This document shows, piece after piece, positions 10,908-23,115 of a stretch of 64,000 nucleotides of DNA; within the stretch, counting starts at the first letter, position 1; every line of letters starts with the position of its first letter. Where the stretch lies: contig CAJNOI010000234.1 of NCBI GenBank assembly GCA_905250115.1, positions 55,486 through 119,485 of the forward strand. The letters are read 5' to 3'. A program made the translations under genes and the position numbers. The DNA is from Adineta steineri (lineage: Eukaryota; Rotifera; Eurotatoria; Adinetida; Adinetidae). The notes under the pieces are model-generated. The model saw nothing but the letters and a program-made list of their open reading frames with translations. It ran no database searches and was not told where the DNA came from.

Positions 10908-13712
10908 TTAAAATCTACAGATTGTTTGAATTGAATCTAATTCGATTTCAGATGTTGCATAACTACGATGTTCATCATCTTCACTTTGATTAAATGTAAA
11001 AGAATCCGATCGACTTGTTGATGTCTTATTGACTTTTCCTTTCAATTTCGAGCTTTTTCTAGTTGAAGAAGTTGATGTATCTGAATCATCAGATTTATGA
11101 CATAAATTACGAAGTTTTTTCCATAAATAAAAACCCCATCGATATACGGGCATAATGAAAAGTTTGATAATCAGAAAAGAAAAAGCAAATAATTCAATAC
11201 ATAATGATGTAAATAATAAACCATGAAAGATTAATTCAGGTGTACGAACAATTGGTTGTTGAATATTTTTAATATAAAATGGATGTTCATCAAGTATAAC
11301 TTGAATAACTGTTAATGATGATGTATACCGTAAATAATTTCCAAATTCAACATAATAATCTTCATCCGAAAGATCGATTGTACTGAATGTTGGCATCCAT
11401 AAACCTGAATATAAAGTTGAATCTGATTCACTAAGTCCTTGTGTCATATTAATATTTCTAATAAATGTAATTGGAATTGAAGTCAACCTACCAATAGCTT
11501 GATTAGATGTTGTATAAAATTCGCAAAAATCTAGTTCACGTAATGTATAACTTGTACTAATACGACCCTGTCCTCGAATACATAAACGAATGCCACCAAT
11601 CCAATAAGGACCGGTCATATTAATCTGTACAGTTGTATCATGTTTTGGTAATGGAATTGTAACTGATGTTGTAGCATCGATTATCGATTGTTGACAATCC
11701 ATGGATAGAGGAACATATTTTGAATTACGAAGATTTTCTTGTGTAGTAACAGAATTACATGTAAATCCAGTATTTATTAGTTCAATTGTTAGATTAAAAG
11801 TTTGTTGATCAAGAAGATCAAATATAGGTTGTGCTTCTTGTGATTTTGGAATAGTAAGAAGTTGAAGACCAGTAGAAAATTGAGAATTAACTAATGTTTC
11901 ATCACAAGCGAATGTAGCTGGTTCAAGGACTTCTTCAATTGGATAACGTCGTATAAATGATACGGAAAACCAATAGGCAAATGAAACAAGAACAAGAATA
12001 GCTAATGTTGCTAAACCACCCATCCACATTTCACCTTCACCAATAATATCTGTTTGTTTAAAAATTTTCTTCGCCTTTTTACCGCATTCTATAAACGCTT
12101 TACATTTAAGTGCATGAGTTATAGACATAAATATTAAGACTAAAATGCATAAAGCAACAACAACACCTGTCCAAAGAATAGGAGAAATAAGTAAACAATG
12201 TGGATTTGAACTAATTTGAAAGACATTTTTAACAAGAAGATTTTCAACATCTGTTGTATCGCCTGTTTCAGGATAGGCAAGTGATTGACTGTAAGAATGT
12301 ACTGTACTTAAATCAATATCAGTTAATGAAGCAAGTGGACAAAATGAATTCGAAGAATCATTAGAACATGGTATGCATTGAGTAATTCCTGATGTAAGTG
12401 TACCCGGATTTTGTGTATTTGGAGGACAGATTTGACAAGGACCTAGACTTGTAAGATTTTTATACGTTCCACCGATACATAGTTTTGGTTGATAATAAAA
12501 TACGAAAACACGATCGGTTGTATCAATCCATCTTGAAGCATATCCAGCAGGTGCATTAGGAATAATTAAAATATCAGCATTGCTAGTAAGTATAGCCATA
12601 TTACCTTTACTAGTTATACTAAATCGAGCAAATGATGGACGTAATAAACGGCTACCTAATATTTGTTGATTATTAGGAAAACTAAAGATAGGAGAAGCTG
12701 TTGTTATTGAACGTTCATCATAAAAAAATATTTGTGTTGTAGACCAACTTGTTTCATATGGATCTTCAACTAATATAGCAATTGTTGTATCATCAGCCCA
12801 ATCTACAATACGACCAACTGAAGTTGAGTCAATAGAAGATAATGTATTTATACGACTAATATTTAATGATGTTCCTAGATTATAAAGTACGGTAACTGTT
12901 GCTATACGAGGCACTCCAACAATTACTTTGTTACCACGAATACTAACTGATAATTCATAAGATGCTAGATATGAAACAACATCTCCTGGTATTAAAAATG
13001 TTGTTTCAGTCGTCACTTGTACGCAAGATGCATTTTTAAATGTCATAAGATCAATTAAACATGCATATGTTTCATAATCTTGTTTATATGCAATTGTATA
13101 TTCATAACCAGCAACTACTGCCCATGTATCTGCTGCATCCAAAGCATGAGGTATAAAACCTTGACCTGGCCACATAGATTGTGTAGTAGTATTTACAATC
13201 AATTGATTTGCATATATGTCTAATTTAAATGCAAATGTACTGGTAAATCCATAAGCATAAGTACCATTTGTATCAACACCAATTAAAAAATATTCTTGAT
13301 GAGATCCTGGTGCAGCCATATCCGTACATTGATATTTATAGACACATGTTGAATTTATAGATGCAATAGTACCAATACAAACATAAGGAGTCATTGTTGA
13401 CATACGTTCCGCAGCAAAAACAAACATAAATTGTTCTTGAATAGTACTATTTTTAGCAATACCAACAACAGCTACACTATGAACAAAACGATCCGTTGTA
13501 TTATATCTCATATTACATCGTATAGATCCACCGGCAGTAGCATTTCTGTATGGATGCATAAGAACGGCAAAATTCGAAAAAGTATTCGATGCCGAGACAA
13601 ACATATCATCATTAACAGACATTTTTGTACCCGATGCTACATTACTCAAATCATATTGACCCAATGATATATGATAAGAAATAAAAAGAAGAAATACAAT
13701 ATAAATAAACAT
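10908..13712 (-). CDS. Large multi-pass membrane protein, unknown function
   Basis: Uninterrupted 934-codon exon, convergent with the ART-TPR pair. It begins with a signal peptide (hydrophobic residues about 2-18, then SLGQYDL). An ectodomain of about 480 residues follows, rich in N-glycosylation sequons and in short beta-strand-like blocks, perhaps a degenerate propeller. Next is a short cysteine-rich module (CIGGTYKNLTSLGPCQICPP, then CIPC) resembling Ephrin-rec/GCC2-GCC3 repeats. Membrane segments lie near residues 510-540, 565-590 and 825-860. A second ectodomain with sequons sits between the last two, and a Ser/Thr-rich cytosolic tail closes the protein. I do not recognise an enzymatic motif. 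Bdelloids have related large membrane proteins, but no function can be assigned. Confidence 0.7.
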   Translation of the reverse strand: MFIYIVFLLFISYHISLGQYDLSNVASGTKMSVNDDMFVSASNTFSNFAVLMHPYRNATAGGSIRCNMRYNTTDRFVHSVAVVGIAKNSTIQEQFMFVFAAERMSTMTPYVCIGTIASINSTCVYKYQCTDMAAPGSHQEYFLIGVDTNGTYAYGFTSTFAFKLDIYANQLIVNTTTQSMWPGQGFIPHALDAADTWAVVAGYEYTIAYKQDYETYACLIDLMTFKNASCVQVTTETTFLIPGDVVSYLASYELSVSIRGNKVIVGVPRIATVTVLYNLGTSLNISRINTLSSIDSTSVGRIVDWADDTTIAILVEDPYETSWSTTQIFFYDERSITTASPIFSFPNNQQILGSRLLRPSFARFSITSKGNMAILTSNADILIIPNAPAGYASRWIDTTDRVFVFYYQPKLCIGGTYKNLTSLGPCQICPPNTQNPGTLTSGITQCIPCSNDSSNSFCPLASLTDIDLSTVHSYSQSLAYPETGDTTDVENLLVKNVFQISSNPHCLLISPILWTGVVVALCILVLIFMSITHALKCKAFIECGKKAKKIFKQTDIIGEGEMWMGGLATLAILVLVSFAYWFSVSFIRRYPIEEVLEPATFACDETLVNSQFSTGLQLLTIPKSQEAQPIFDLLDQQTFNLTIELINTGFTCNSVTTQENLRNSKYVPLSMDCQQSIIDATTSVTIPLPKHDTTVQINMTGPYWIGGIRLCIRGQGRISTSYTLRELDFCEFYTTSNQAIGRLTSIPITFIRNINMTQGLSESDSTLYSGLWMPTFSTIDLSDEDYYVEFGNYLRYTSSLTVIQVILDEHPFYIKNIQQPIVRTPELIFHGLLFTSLCIELFAFSFLIIKLFIMPVYRWGFYLWKKLRNLCHKSDDSDTSTSSTRKSSKLKGKVNKTSTSRSDSFTFNQSEDDEHRSYATSEIELDSIQTICRF

Positions 13713-13929
13713 TTCTATCTAAAACAAAATACATATATAACAAGAATATTATATCCTGGAAGAAAGACTACTAATCGTTATTGATTAATAAAATACACAT
13801 ACTGACAAACATTATATATTAGCTTCTATGAGATTTTCAAACACCGAAAAATAATAAATTAAGGACATTTATCAATCACTCGTATAAATCAATGAACTTG
13901 TTTCGATAGAACTGTTTATTTATTTGAAT

Positions 13930-14127
13930 CAGTGGCGGATCTAGGATTTTGGAAGGAGATGGGGCGATATCTGGGGAGGGAGAGGGCCTTTTTGGTTAAA
14001 AGCCATTTTTTGAGTCCAACCGAACTAGTGTGAACCTATTTTTTCGTTCATTTCTGCTGTAAAAACAAAAAAAAAACAATTCGGAAGGGGGGAGGGCGAT
14101 CGGTCCCCCCCCCTAAGTCCGCCACTG
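13930..14127. mobile_element. hAT-type MITE (198 bp) with 8-bp target duplication
   Basis: The element starts CAGTGGCGGA and ends TCCGCCACTG, perfect 10-bp terminal inverted repeats. It is flanked on both sides by the same 8 bp, ATTTGAAT (13922-13929 and 14128-14135). CAG-type ends and an 8-bp duplication are hallmarks of hAT transposons. It has no coding capacity, so it is non-autonomous. The interior is G-rich then C-rich, and markedly more GC-rich than the surroundings. Confidence 0.9.
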
Positions 14128-14135
14128 ATTTGAAT

Positions 14136-17100
14136 AGTATCATATAAACTTTGCCTTTTTTTATTCAAGATAGTATTGAATCGGTATTTTGTATTGATAA
14201 ATGTTTAATCATTTACTAATTACAATCATGATTTAATCAATTCTATTCAATAGTCTTGGATTTTATCTTCTGGAAAACCTAACGTATGATTGAATAATTG
14301 ATGTCTTATTATATTTGCTTAATTTTCTTCTGAAAAAAATAGCTCTAAGGCTTCCTACTTTATTCAAAATGTTTATTTTTAGAACAATATTTAACTCACA
14401 TAAAAATTGAATTTTTTCAGTACTTCATATAAAATAGATTTGTATTCATTGAACATGAGAAGAAATTCGATTAATGAATACAAAACATTTTTATGCTTCT
14501 CATGCGATACACAAAAAGAAATAATTAAATGTAAATATAAAATCTTAAGATCCGTGAATATTTTTAATTGAATCGGTAATAATAATTCTTTGTATTGATT
14601 ATTCATTATATTTATTCCTTTTTTAAATCGACAAAATAAACTTGACTCGATACAGATGTACTGATTTTATATCTTAGTACGTTCTAATAATGTTTAAATA
14701 AATCAACAACTGTCAGTTTCAAACTATTCTCCATGGAAATGCATATACACAACTTTCTTCTACTGACATTTATAATTCTATCTTTACACTTAAATCTACT
14801 TCTCATCGATATGACTTCCTGTGATGGACAGATTCGTTAATGGTAAAAAAGCCATTTTTAGATTCATAATCAAATAAAAAGAACGGGCATTTTAACCCAA
14901 TAACAAGTTAATTGCTGAAATTTGGTGCTTCCAAAATATGTTTACACATTAAAATATGTATTTTTTTCTACGGATTAAAACATTAACACTTTTTTTTTCG
15001 TTTATATCAGTAGACAAAACTTTTTCTCATTGATGAACAATATAAGGTAAATTTTTTATACGAAGATTCATTTCTACTGTAATGTTAATACGTTATTCAT
15101 ATTGACATAATATGTATCACGTAAAAAGAACTTATAACTATCCTAATAACAATTTGTACTCGAGACTACTTATAAATTGAAGTTCATACAACTTTTAAAC
15201 ACGTACGACCTAAGAAATGATCATTATGTAGGCCATTAAAATAAGTAACTGCGGGGTGTTCTCAAAGTCATGATCACTTAAGAACTTCATTTTTTTTCTT
15301 CCGTATTAACAGAATAATATTAATAATTTTTTTATTTTATAGAGAATAGTACGTTTTTATCGCTTACGGGTCAAGTTTATAAGTACTGCCTCAAATGTTT
15401 TACAATTTCCAAGAAAAATCTCTTTTCTTGATTAATTTGATTTTCGACTGTTGTTTTGAGATATCCCGACATAAAGAAGTAAAATAGAGTGAACGAGAAG
15501 CCTATGATAATGATCCATCTGTTGTTAGGTCTTTCGAAGACAGCCCATGTTGGGATTAACGATGTCTTTAACATTAGATGGATCACTATCATAGGCTCCT
15601 CGTTTCCTTGATTTAATACTATTCTCTTCTATAAAATAAGAATAATACTTTCCTAATAAGAAAGAGAAATGAACCCCCTAAATGATCATGACCTATACAT
15701 CTTTCATACGTTATATCTTACCTGTTTGAACTTCATTTCACCATAGAAAATATTTGCTAATAAAACGAAACGGTATCACTTCTGGATATTATTCGTAAAC
15801 AAAATACATTTTTATACTTGGTTTTGTCAAGTATTTATATCGAAAAAAATACACTGTATTTCGAAAGATAGGAAAAAGCTTTTAGACTTGTACAGCAACA
15901 GCCACTGACGTCATATGTTTTTATTTATATATATTTTTAAGTATTGCTGACTCAGGAAATTGGATTAAGCATATCTTTTATATTCAATAATATCCAATTT
16001 TTATTATTTTGTTTTTGTTAACATTATTTAAACAAAATATTACAGGTCAAATGACTAATATTTTCATTGTGAATAATAACAAAATATATCATACAATTGA
16101 TCTGTAATTTATGAATTGTTCAATTAGAAAATTCCAGCGATGTTTTCATGACTATAATTTATCTATTATTTAAATAAATCACACATCTATTATGCCGTAA
16201 GATCATAATATATTAATTTTCTCATATGTTTCTGACAAAATTAAGGTAGTAGACCAGAAAGTAAGTTAAAAAAGCATAATTACCCCTTGAATACTTCAAT
16301 CAACGGGACAAAATCCCTGGATTGATCTTCATAAATTAAAAAAAAATAAGAATTCTTTTTTTAATTGATTAGCGGTTTTATATAATTATCAAAATCGGAT
16401 AAAAAACAAATTTTTAATTTACATTCATACTCATTTTCAAGTACAGGTAAAAATATAAATACCCATTGTGGCTTCTATAAATACTAATTAATTTTCAGCC
16501 ATATTAACAAAACTTAAGAATTCTCATTTCCCATTTGGATATCGACTATCATCATAGACAATTATAAACATGATAAGAATTTCTTTGTCAATCCATTAAA
16601 TACTCTGATATCAATGTATTGATTCTCAACATGAATTTATCCGATATATATATATACATAATCAATCAGATAAGCTCTATCATACATAGAATGCACTATA
16701 TATATATATTTTTGTCTATTCTGAACAAATGACTCAAATATATATTCATGTTTATCTTACAATAATTTGAGTCATAAAAATATTCTTAATTCTCAATATT
16801 GACTCCAGAGAATAATTTCATTCTTTTTCTTTTATATTCATACAATCATGGAAATGTCAATTTCTTTTTTTCTGTTTTTATATAATCCCATCTAACCCTA
16901 CACACACTCTATATAACATTCTCTTTCATCAATATTTTTCAATAAAGAATCATTTTCTTTTTTTCTTCTAACAAAAAAATTACTATGACAATAATAATCT
17001 TGTTTTCTATTGGTTGATAAATTCTACATTAACCATGTTCTTTAGCCTTCATGATGATTATAATTTGCCCTATCTTTTGTTTATTTCTCATCGCGTCATT

Positions 17101-17230
17101 CATAAAACATTAAAACAGCTGTTTATTTATGTACCTTGAAATCTTTATCCTTCTTTCTAACTTGACTTTAAACGTAATGTTATTTTTCCTTTAGATATTT
17201 ATTTGTGACATATATATATAAAACTATATA
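14136..17230. other. Intergenic, AT-rich, about 3.1 kb
   Basis: No gene supported; the short open frames here (14391-14606, 15377-15592) are of low complexity or overlap a hairpin. It includes the hairpin at 15492-15606 and TA-rich microsatellites near 16646 and 16700. The right end, just before 17231, is TA-rich and is presumably the MITF-like promoter. Confidence 0.5.
15492..15606. repeat. 115-bp hairpin with near-perfect 30-bp arms
   Basis: The left arm 15492-15521 and right arm 15576-15606 are inverted copies differing at only about two or three positions. The core is AGCCTATGATA/TATCATAGGCT. The loop is about 54 nt and itself contains a small palindrome (GTCTTTCGAAGAC). Could be a miniature element or the source of a hairpin RNA. 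No target duplication is obvious. Confidence 0.6.
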
Positions 17231-19686
17231 ATGTTTACTTCATCTGACCCGAATTTACCTGATTTGGATTTTGAACTTGTTGATGAAAGACAACAAAATA
17301 TGTATTTAAATGAATCAATGATCAAGGATATTTTATCGTCACCAACATCAACATACAGAATTGTTAAACCAACGTAGGAGAAGAAAAAAGAACAATTTGT
17401 TCTTTTTTTCGTTTAAGTCAATACCGTTTTTTTTTCTTTATTATTATTTAGAAACACAAATAAACGTAATATATCAAATCAACTACGCAGACAATTAGTA
17501 AATTTTATTAGAAAAATAAAAACAAAAAAATTTATTTGTATTTATTAGACTGATGAAAGTCCACATAAACAACGAACACCACCAAATTCAACTGGTACAA
17601 GTTTATCACCACATTCATCATCATTTTTAACTCGAGATACAAATCCAATACGAATAACGAATGCACCAAATCAAATGCGAATGTCATCACCAGCAACTGC
17701 AAAACAATTAGATTCAGTTACTTTATTACTTAAACAAACACTTGCACCGGCATCAATGATTCAAGTAATTTTTTGAGAAAAAAAATGGTTTTTTTTATTT
17801 TATTTCTATTAGACTGTTCAAACACGTCTTGAAAATCCAACAAAATATCATTTAGAACAAATAAGTCGAAAACAGACTTTAGTTGCTGATGACCCTCCTT
17901 CAGTAAATCCATCGATTGTATGTAGAAATAATAATATTATTTACAAAATATAATAAATATTTTTATTTTAGTTACCACAAGATGAATCTTCTCCAGACAG
18001 TGAAATAACTTCTGAAGTAATTTTGTTTTTTAAATCAAAATTTTATTTTATTTTATTCATATAGATGGATGATCAATTGAATGATGATGCAACATGTGGT
18101 AGTGTTGATAGTAATACTCGTGGAATCAGTATAACACCTCGAGTAAAAATTCTAAAAAAAGTTTTGCTAATTTAAAAATTTCTATTTTTTTTTCTTTAGT
18201 TATCAACAACATTAACTGGTGAGCATGCTGGTTCAGTATTTTTATCATCATCATTATCAAAAGATGGCCTTGATAGTAGCAGTCGACATTCATCATCATG
18301 TCCAACTAATATACTTAGTGCTAAAGCAAAAATTGGTTTACCATTAACAGAAGATGAAATGCGGCTTGTGTTACGTGATCGTCAAAAGAAAGATAATCAT
18401 AATATGAGTAAGAAGAAAAACAAAATTGATAATTAAAAAAATCTTTTTTTTAATCTTTTAGTTGAACGTCGTCGTCGATTTAATATAAATGATCGTATCA
18501 AAGAACTTGGTACTTTATTACCAAAAGGCGCTGAATTGTAAGTGTTAATTAAACAAAGAAAAATTTGAGAATTTATTTTATCATCTTATACAAACTTGCT
18601 TGTTGAGACTCTTCTTATCTTCATAGAGATCGGATATTCTCTTTTTATAAGAAATCAGATGGTAACTATCAGAATAACCTAAAACAAAAAAAAACGTGAT
18701 ACTGCTATATCTGTAGATGTTTACTCAAGTGTTTTATATATAATATCTTTTAATAAGATGTCATTCTTATTGAATATGAAACAAAAAAAAGATCAAACAT
18801 TGCAAATGAAATGTTATGCGTTCAATTAATTAGCTCTTATGTTTTGTTTAAAACTAGACAAAGAAAATGCACTATATTTAACCTTTGATATGTAGATCAT
18901 AAATAAGATTAGAATTTAATCTATAAATATCATTGAGCAATAATTAATGAATATATTATTTTTCATTTAATAGTTTAAACAGATTATTTCTAAGCGGGGA
19001 TTTAGATATTTATTTTGCTGATTAAAAAATGAATTTTAATTAACATATTAAAACCAAATTCTAATAAAATAATTCGATTAAAAAACATAAATTTTGTTTT
19101 TCATTCAAGGGATGCAAAACAAAATAAAGGTACAATATTACGTGCATCAGTTGATTATATTAAAATTTTACGTCGTCAATATGATAACGCATCATTTATC
19201 GATGAAAAATGTCAAAGACTTACAGAACAAAATTTGTCATTACAAGAACGAATCAGAGTTTGTCAAATGTTTTTTTTTCATTGAAATTTTTTATTAATTA
19301 ATTTTATTTAGGAATTAGAAAGAAAATGTGTATCAAATGGTATTCCAATAAATTCGTCTTCATTATTAACATCAATAAAAAGTTCGCCAGCTATTGCAGT
19401 TGTTAATTCAAATATTGTTAAACAAGAACCATCATCATTATCATCATCATTAAATAATAATACTTCATTAGTACCACCACCAACACCAATATTTTCAGCA
19501 TTTGATTCACTTCCACCACTTGATTCACTTTCAGTATTTGGTTTTGCTGATGAAGATAGTAATGATACAAATAGTGCAGTTGGAAATACATCAACTGATC
19601 CACTTTCACCACTTACGCACGATCCATTTTTATCTTCCGCTTCATTTGGTTTCGACAATGAAATGGATATTGGAGGTTTTACTTAA
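17231..19686 (+). CDS. MITF/TFE-family bHLH leucine-zipper transcription factor
   Basis: Ten exons join in phase: 17231-17373, 17452-17497, 17549-17764, 17813-17917, 17972-18016, 18065-18142, 18200-18407, 18462-18537, 19110-19257, 19312-19686. The product has 479 aa. The basic region and helix-loop-helix (about 270-335) contain [25 protein letters not shown] and [13 protein letters not shown], nearly identical to vertebrate MITF/TFEB/TFE3. A leucine zipper follows. Upstream, [16 protein letters not shown] (136-151) matches the family's conserved LENPTKYH block, and SNQLRRQL (56-63) resembles the Rag-GTPase-binding segment of TFEB/MITF. Family members bind E-box/CLEAR sites and control lysosomal and nutrient-response genes. 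The C-terminus is Ser/Asp-rich and ends [11 protein letters not shown]. All introns but one are 48-78 bp; the exception (572 bp) lies in the loop. Confidence 0.95.
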
Positions 19687-21007
19687 TTATTCGTCCCATA
19701 TGCTCAACCACCTCTTTCTACCTTTCTCTCTCTCTCTCTTTTTTGTACAGATGTTTAATGCTTTTAAAAAGAGAACAGCTTGCTGCTACTAGAAAACAGT
19801 ACTTCTGTGAATATATATATTTGGTGCTAGCAAGCATCATATTATGTTCTTTTTTTTAACATTATGCATCTCCACACACATCTACCTCATCCGTGTGATA
19901 TGCATATATACCGTAAAAAATGTATTTGTTTGTATTATTATTATTATTATTATTATCATTATTACTACTATTATTATTATTCAAGTGTGTTTTGTATAGT
20001 GTATATTTTTTATGTGTATATATATATATATATATAGATGTATATGATTGAACAGTGGTGTTGTCTTTATCTATTTATCCTAATTATTATACTGTGAAAA
20101 AGAAATAAAACACTCTGTGCATGCATTGATATTAGATACTTAAATAAACATTTTATAATTTTAAATAGATGAAAATTCTTTTCTTTTTTTCTTTTTTTTT
20201 AAAGTACGTGATAATCAGATAATTGGTATTGATCTTTGAAATCAAATATCTGAATGTTTAGTTTAACAATTCTTTGATTTAATATTTTTCTAAAACATCA
20301 ATCGAGAGTTATCTTATCTGATTATTCAATTAGATTTGTCCTCAGGATATATTCATTATCTATAGACAATTTCATTAACTCTACCTCTATTCTTTCATTG
20401 ATCAATACGAATGCTCTTTATACTTTTATTACCATGCAAACAAGTCTTTTCCTGATCGTAGAATCGAGTGGATTTGATTAGCTCTTCAATCATTCTTCAA
20501 AGATCAAGACTCTATTAATAAAAGAAAATTTTCTGATCAAATATTAATTTATCTATCAAAGGGCTAGAAGAAAACAAATATTCTTTTTCATATGAACCTG
20601 TTGCTTGCACTATACACTATGTTTTATTATTAATAAATGAAAAGCGCGACATCTGGTCATTCAATGTATCAGATGGTACAATTCTACTTCTTCTCGAGAG
20701 ATCATCGAAAATGCTGCTTCATTTTCAATCAATGTCGAACTAGTCTATGACAACTTGTAAATATTATATAGATTTTATTAATCAAATAATTTTCGTTCAA
20801 GTGTTTACATTGAATATATCATAGCACCGATATAATTTAATATTTACAATTTGATTAAAAAAAAATGTATCGTCTTTTCATGACAGAAATACAAAATCCT
20901 ACAGTAGAATTCCGATTGATCTATTAGTTTTAATTCTACGTCATTCGAATTTATTATCACAAAAGAATAATAAATAAATACACACATAATATATATTCAA
21001 AGAAAAC
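19687..21007. other. Intergenic between convergent MITF-like and C2-PDZ genes
   Basis: Contains the presumed MITF-like 3' UTR (CT-rich tract near 19722-19740, ATT microsatellite near 19936-19982, TA tract near 20020-20035, AATAAA near 20104). Otherwise AT-rich without a recognisable gene. Confidence 0.5.
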
Positions 21008-23115
21008 TTAAATAAATGTATTTGTTGGTGAACCTTTTACAGCAAGCATTGATGAGTTTGTCATTTCATAAAATGGTTTACCAGAATTTTTTGTTGTTTG
21101 TCGAACGAATGATTTTGGTTCGATGTAATGTCCTATTTGTGCTAGATCAATAAATTGTCTACTGGATTGTGGAGATGAAGGAAGAAAATTTTTTCCTTGA
21201 TATGATATAGATGGATCACTACATGTTGAAGATTCTTCAGATGATAAAGTTTCAGAGGATGAAACTAATGAAAATATATTACGAGTTGATGGAATATTTG
21301 GATATCGATGAATATCTAATGTAACTGAATGTTTTAAATGTCTGAAAAAAAAATTTGCACGGTGAATTTTTTGATGAGATAAATATTTTTTCTAATTACT
21401 TTATTATATTTGATACAGTTCGTTGTTGAGCACGTGATACATTTTGACCGTTAATTTTAACAATATAATCACCTGATTTAAGTCCACAAGAAGCAGCTGG
21501 ACTATTTTCACTAACTTTGCCAATAAATGTTGGGCTATCACCAACAACAGTAAAACCAAATGAATCATTTATACCACGTGAAATTAGAAACTAAAGAAAT
21601 GATAGATGTTTACTAATAAGAAAATTTATGATTTTGATCGAAGAATCTATAAGGAGGATATGTAAATGCGTAATAACCTAATACAGGGATGGAATTATTA
21701 TGATTTGACCAATTAAGTATCTCTATCGTATCCGATGATGATTTATAGTATAACAAGAATAGAATACCGTAAGATTAGTAAACAGCTATTAGAGCAAATA
21801 ATATTGTGACATTTAGATGACATCTCAAGAGAAAATGACGTTCTTTGCGTCGAATTTGCATTGTGACTATTTTTAGATTAACAAATTTCGGTTACATACA
21901 TAAGACCGACCTCTGTAAAAGGACATCGACACGAATATACAATATAAAAACTTGAATTCACTTGAAAATCAGATACGAATAGAGAAGCTTCAAAGTCAAT
22001 CTATGTGTTCGGGGCTATTGAAAATTAACTTTTCATATCTTTAAAGTACAAATAATAAAGTTACAACCTCGAAAGCTGTCAATACTATCTACAACCTCTT
22101 AAACTATCCGATAGTTTAATCCTTTAACGGGAGACTTTTGGATGAGCAAGTTTTTCGCTCAGAACGATATCTTTAATGCAGATTATTACGGTATGGGTGG
22201 GTGTGGGTGTGGGTTTTGCCATGTAATCTACACTCATACCTACACCCTCATAGATATATTCAGTCTATGCAATATCATAGTGTTTTATATCAAAATAATT
22301 GTTCTCACTTCACCGTAACCGTATGATCAAAAAGAAAAAAAAGTGGTACATATATGTCCCACCGCCTGTTAAAGAGTTAATAGGATTACACTATGAAATA
22401 CGTTTAATATTTACGATAATCCATTGACCGATATACGAATATCTCAATTTAAACTTTTATAATCAGTCCTAATATCTGCACTATACTTTTCACCAATCTA
22501 CATACTATAATGAATAACATACCCGATATTCTTCTAAATCTGCAATATCTCGATTTATTTTTGTGACTTGTTTATCTTGTTGATTTAATACTTGTTTATG
22601 ACGTAATTCTCCAATATCTTCTTGTAATAAATAAAACCATCCATGAATCTTTAATAAAAACAAAATATAAATATTCGAGAAAAAAACGAAATTTCAATCT
22701 AATTACATTTTGTTTTTTTAATGTATTTCGTATTCCAAATGATAAACAACCTTGTAATATCATTTGATTTGTTTCTTGTTTATAATTATATATAGAAAAA
22801 CATAAACGTTTATGTATATCATCATCATTTATTTCAAATGTAAATTTTTCATTAAAAATTCCTCGACCATTTGTATAAGGTATAGTACGAGTATGACATT
22901 CTAACGGATGTCGATCAGGTATAAATGTTATTTTAACAAGAATATTTGATATATATGATGTTATACCTTTAACTTGTAAAACTAAAATAATAATAAATAT
23001 TTTGAAGAAATCTTTTTTTTTTCTATAAGAATTTACTTTTTAATGTTAAATGATTGTTCGATGTTGATAGATTTAATTGAATAATTCCTGTTGTTAGTCG
23101 TTTTTGTACATTCAT
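21008..23115 (-). CDS. C2-PDZ scaffold protein, RGS3 N-terminal-like
   Basis: Five exons on the minus strand join in phase (23115-23037, 22981-22707, 22648-22523, 21590-21400, 21341-21008), 334 aa. Residues 1-110 form a C2 domain. It runs into a LSFGIRN...IHGWFYLLQEDIG...RHK block (about 105-140) like the linker after the C2 domain of vertebrate RGS3. A short coiled region comes next, then a PDZ domain (about 161-245) with the GLKSGDYIVKINGQNV signature. The 90-residue tail is Ser-rich. No RGS domain is encoded before the stop, unlike RGS3 or nematode C2-RGS proteins, so this is either a divergent short relative or an adaptor lacking GAP activity. Expected at membranes or in signalling complexes. 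Intron 3 (21591-22522) hosts a MITE. Confidence 0.72.
22116..22380. mobile_element. Putative piggyBac-like MITE with TTAA flanks
   Basis: Bounded by TTAA on both sides (22116-22119 and 22377-22380). The ends are imperfect inverted repeats sharing CTTTAAC-G/A-GG. TTAA target duplication is the signature of piggyBac elements. About 257 bp, no coding capacity. It sits in intron 3 of the C2-PDZ gene and carries a nested G-rich/C-rich fold-back at 22191-22250. Confidence 0.55.
22191..22250. repeat. G-rich/C-rich fold-back element
   Basis: GGGTGGGTGTGGGTGTGGG on the left, a short spacer, then CACTCATACCTACACCCTCA. The right end is the family terminus CACCCTCA. Nested in the TTAA-flanked MITE. Confidence 0.75.
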
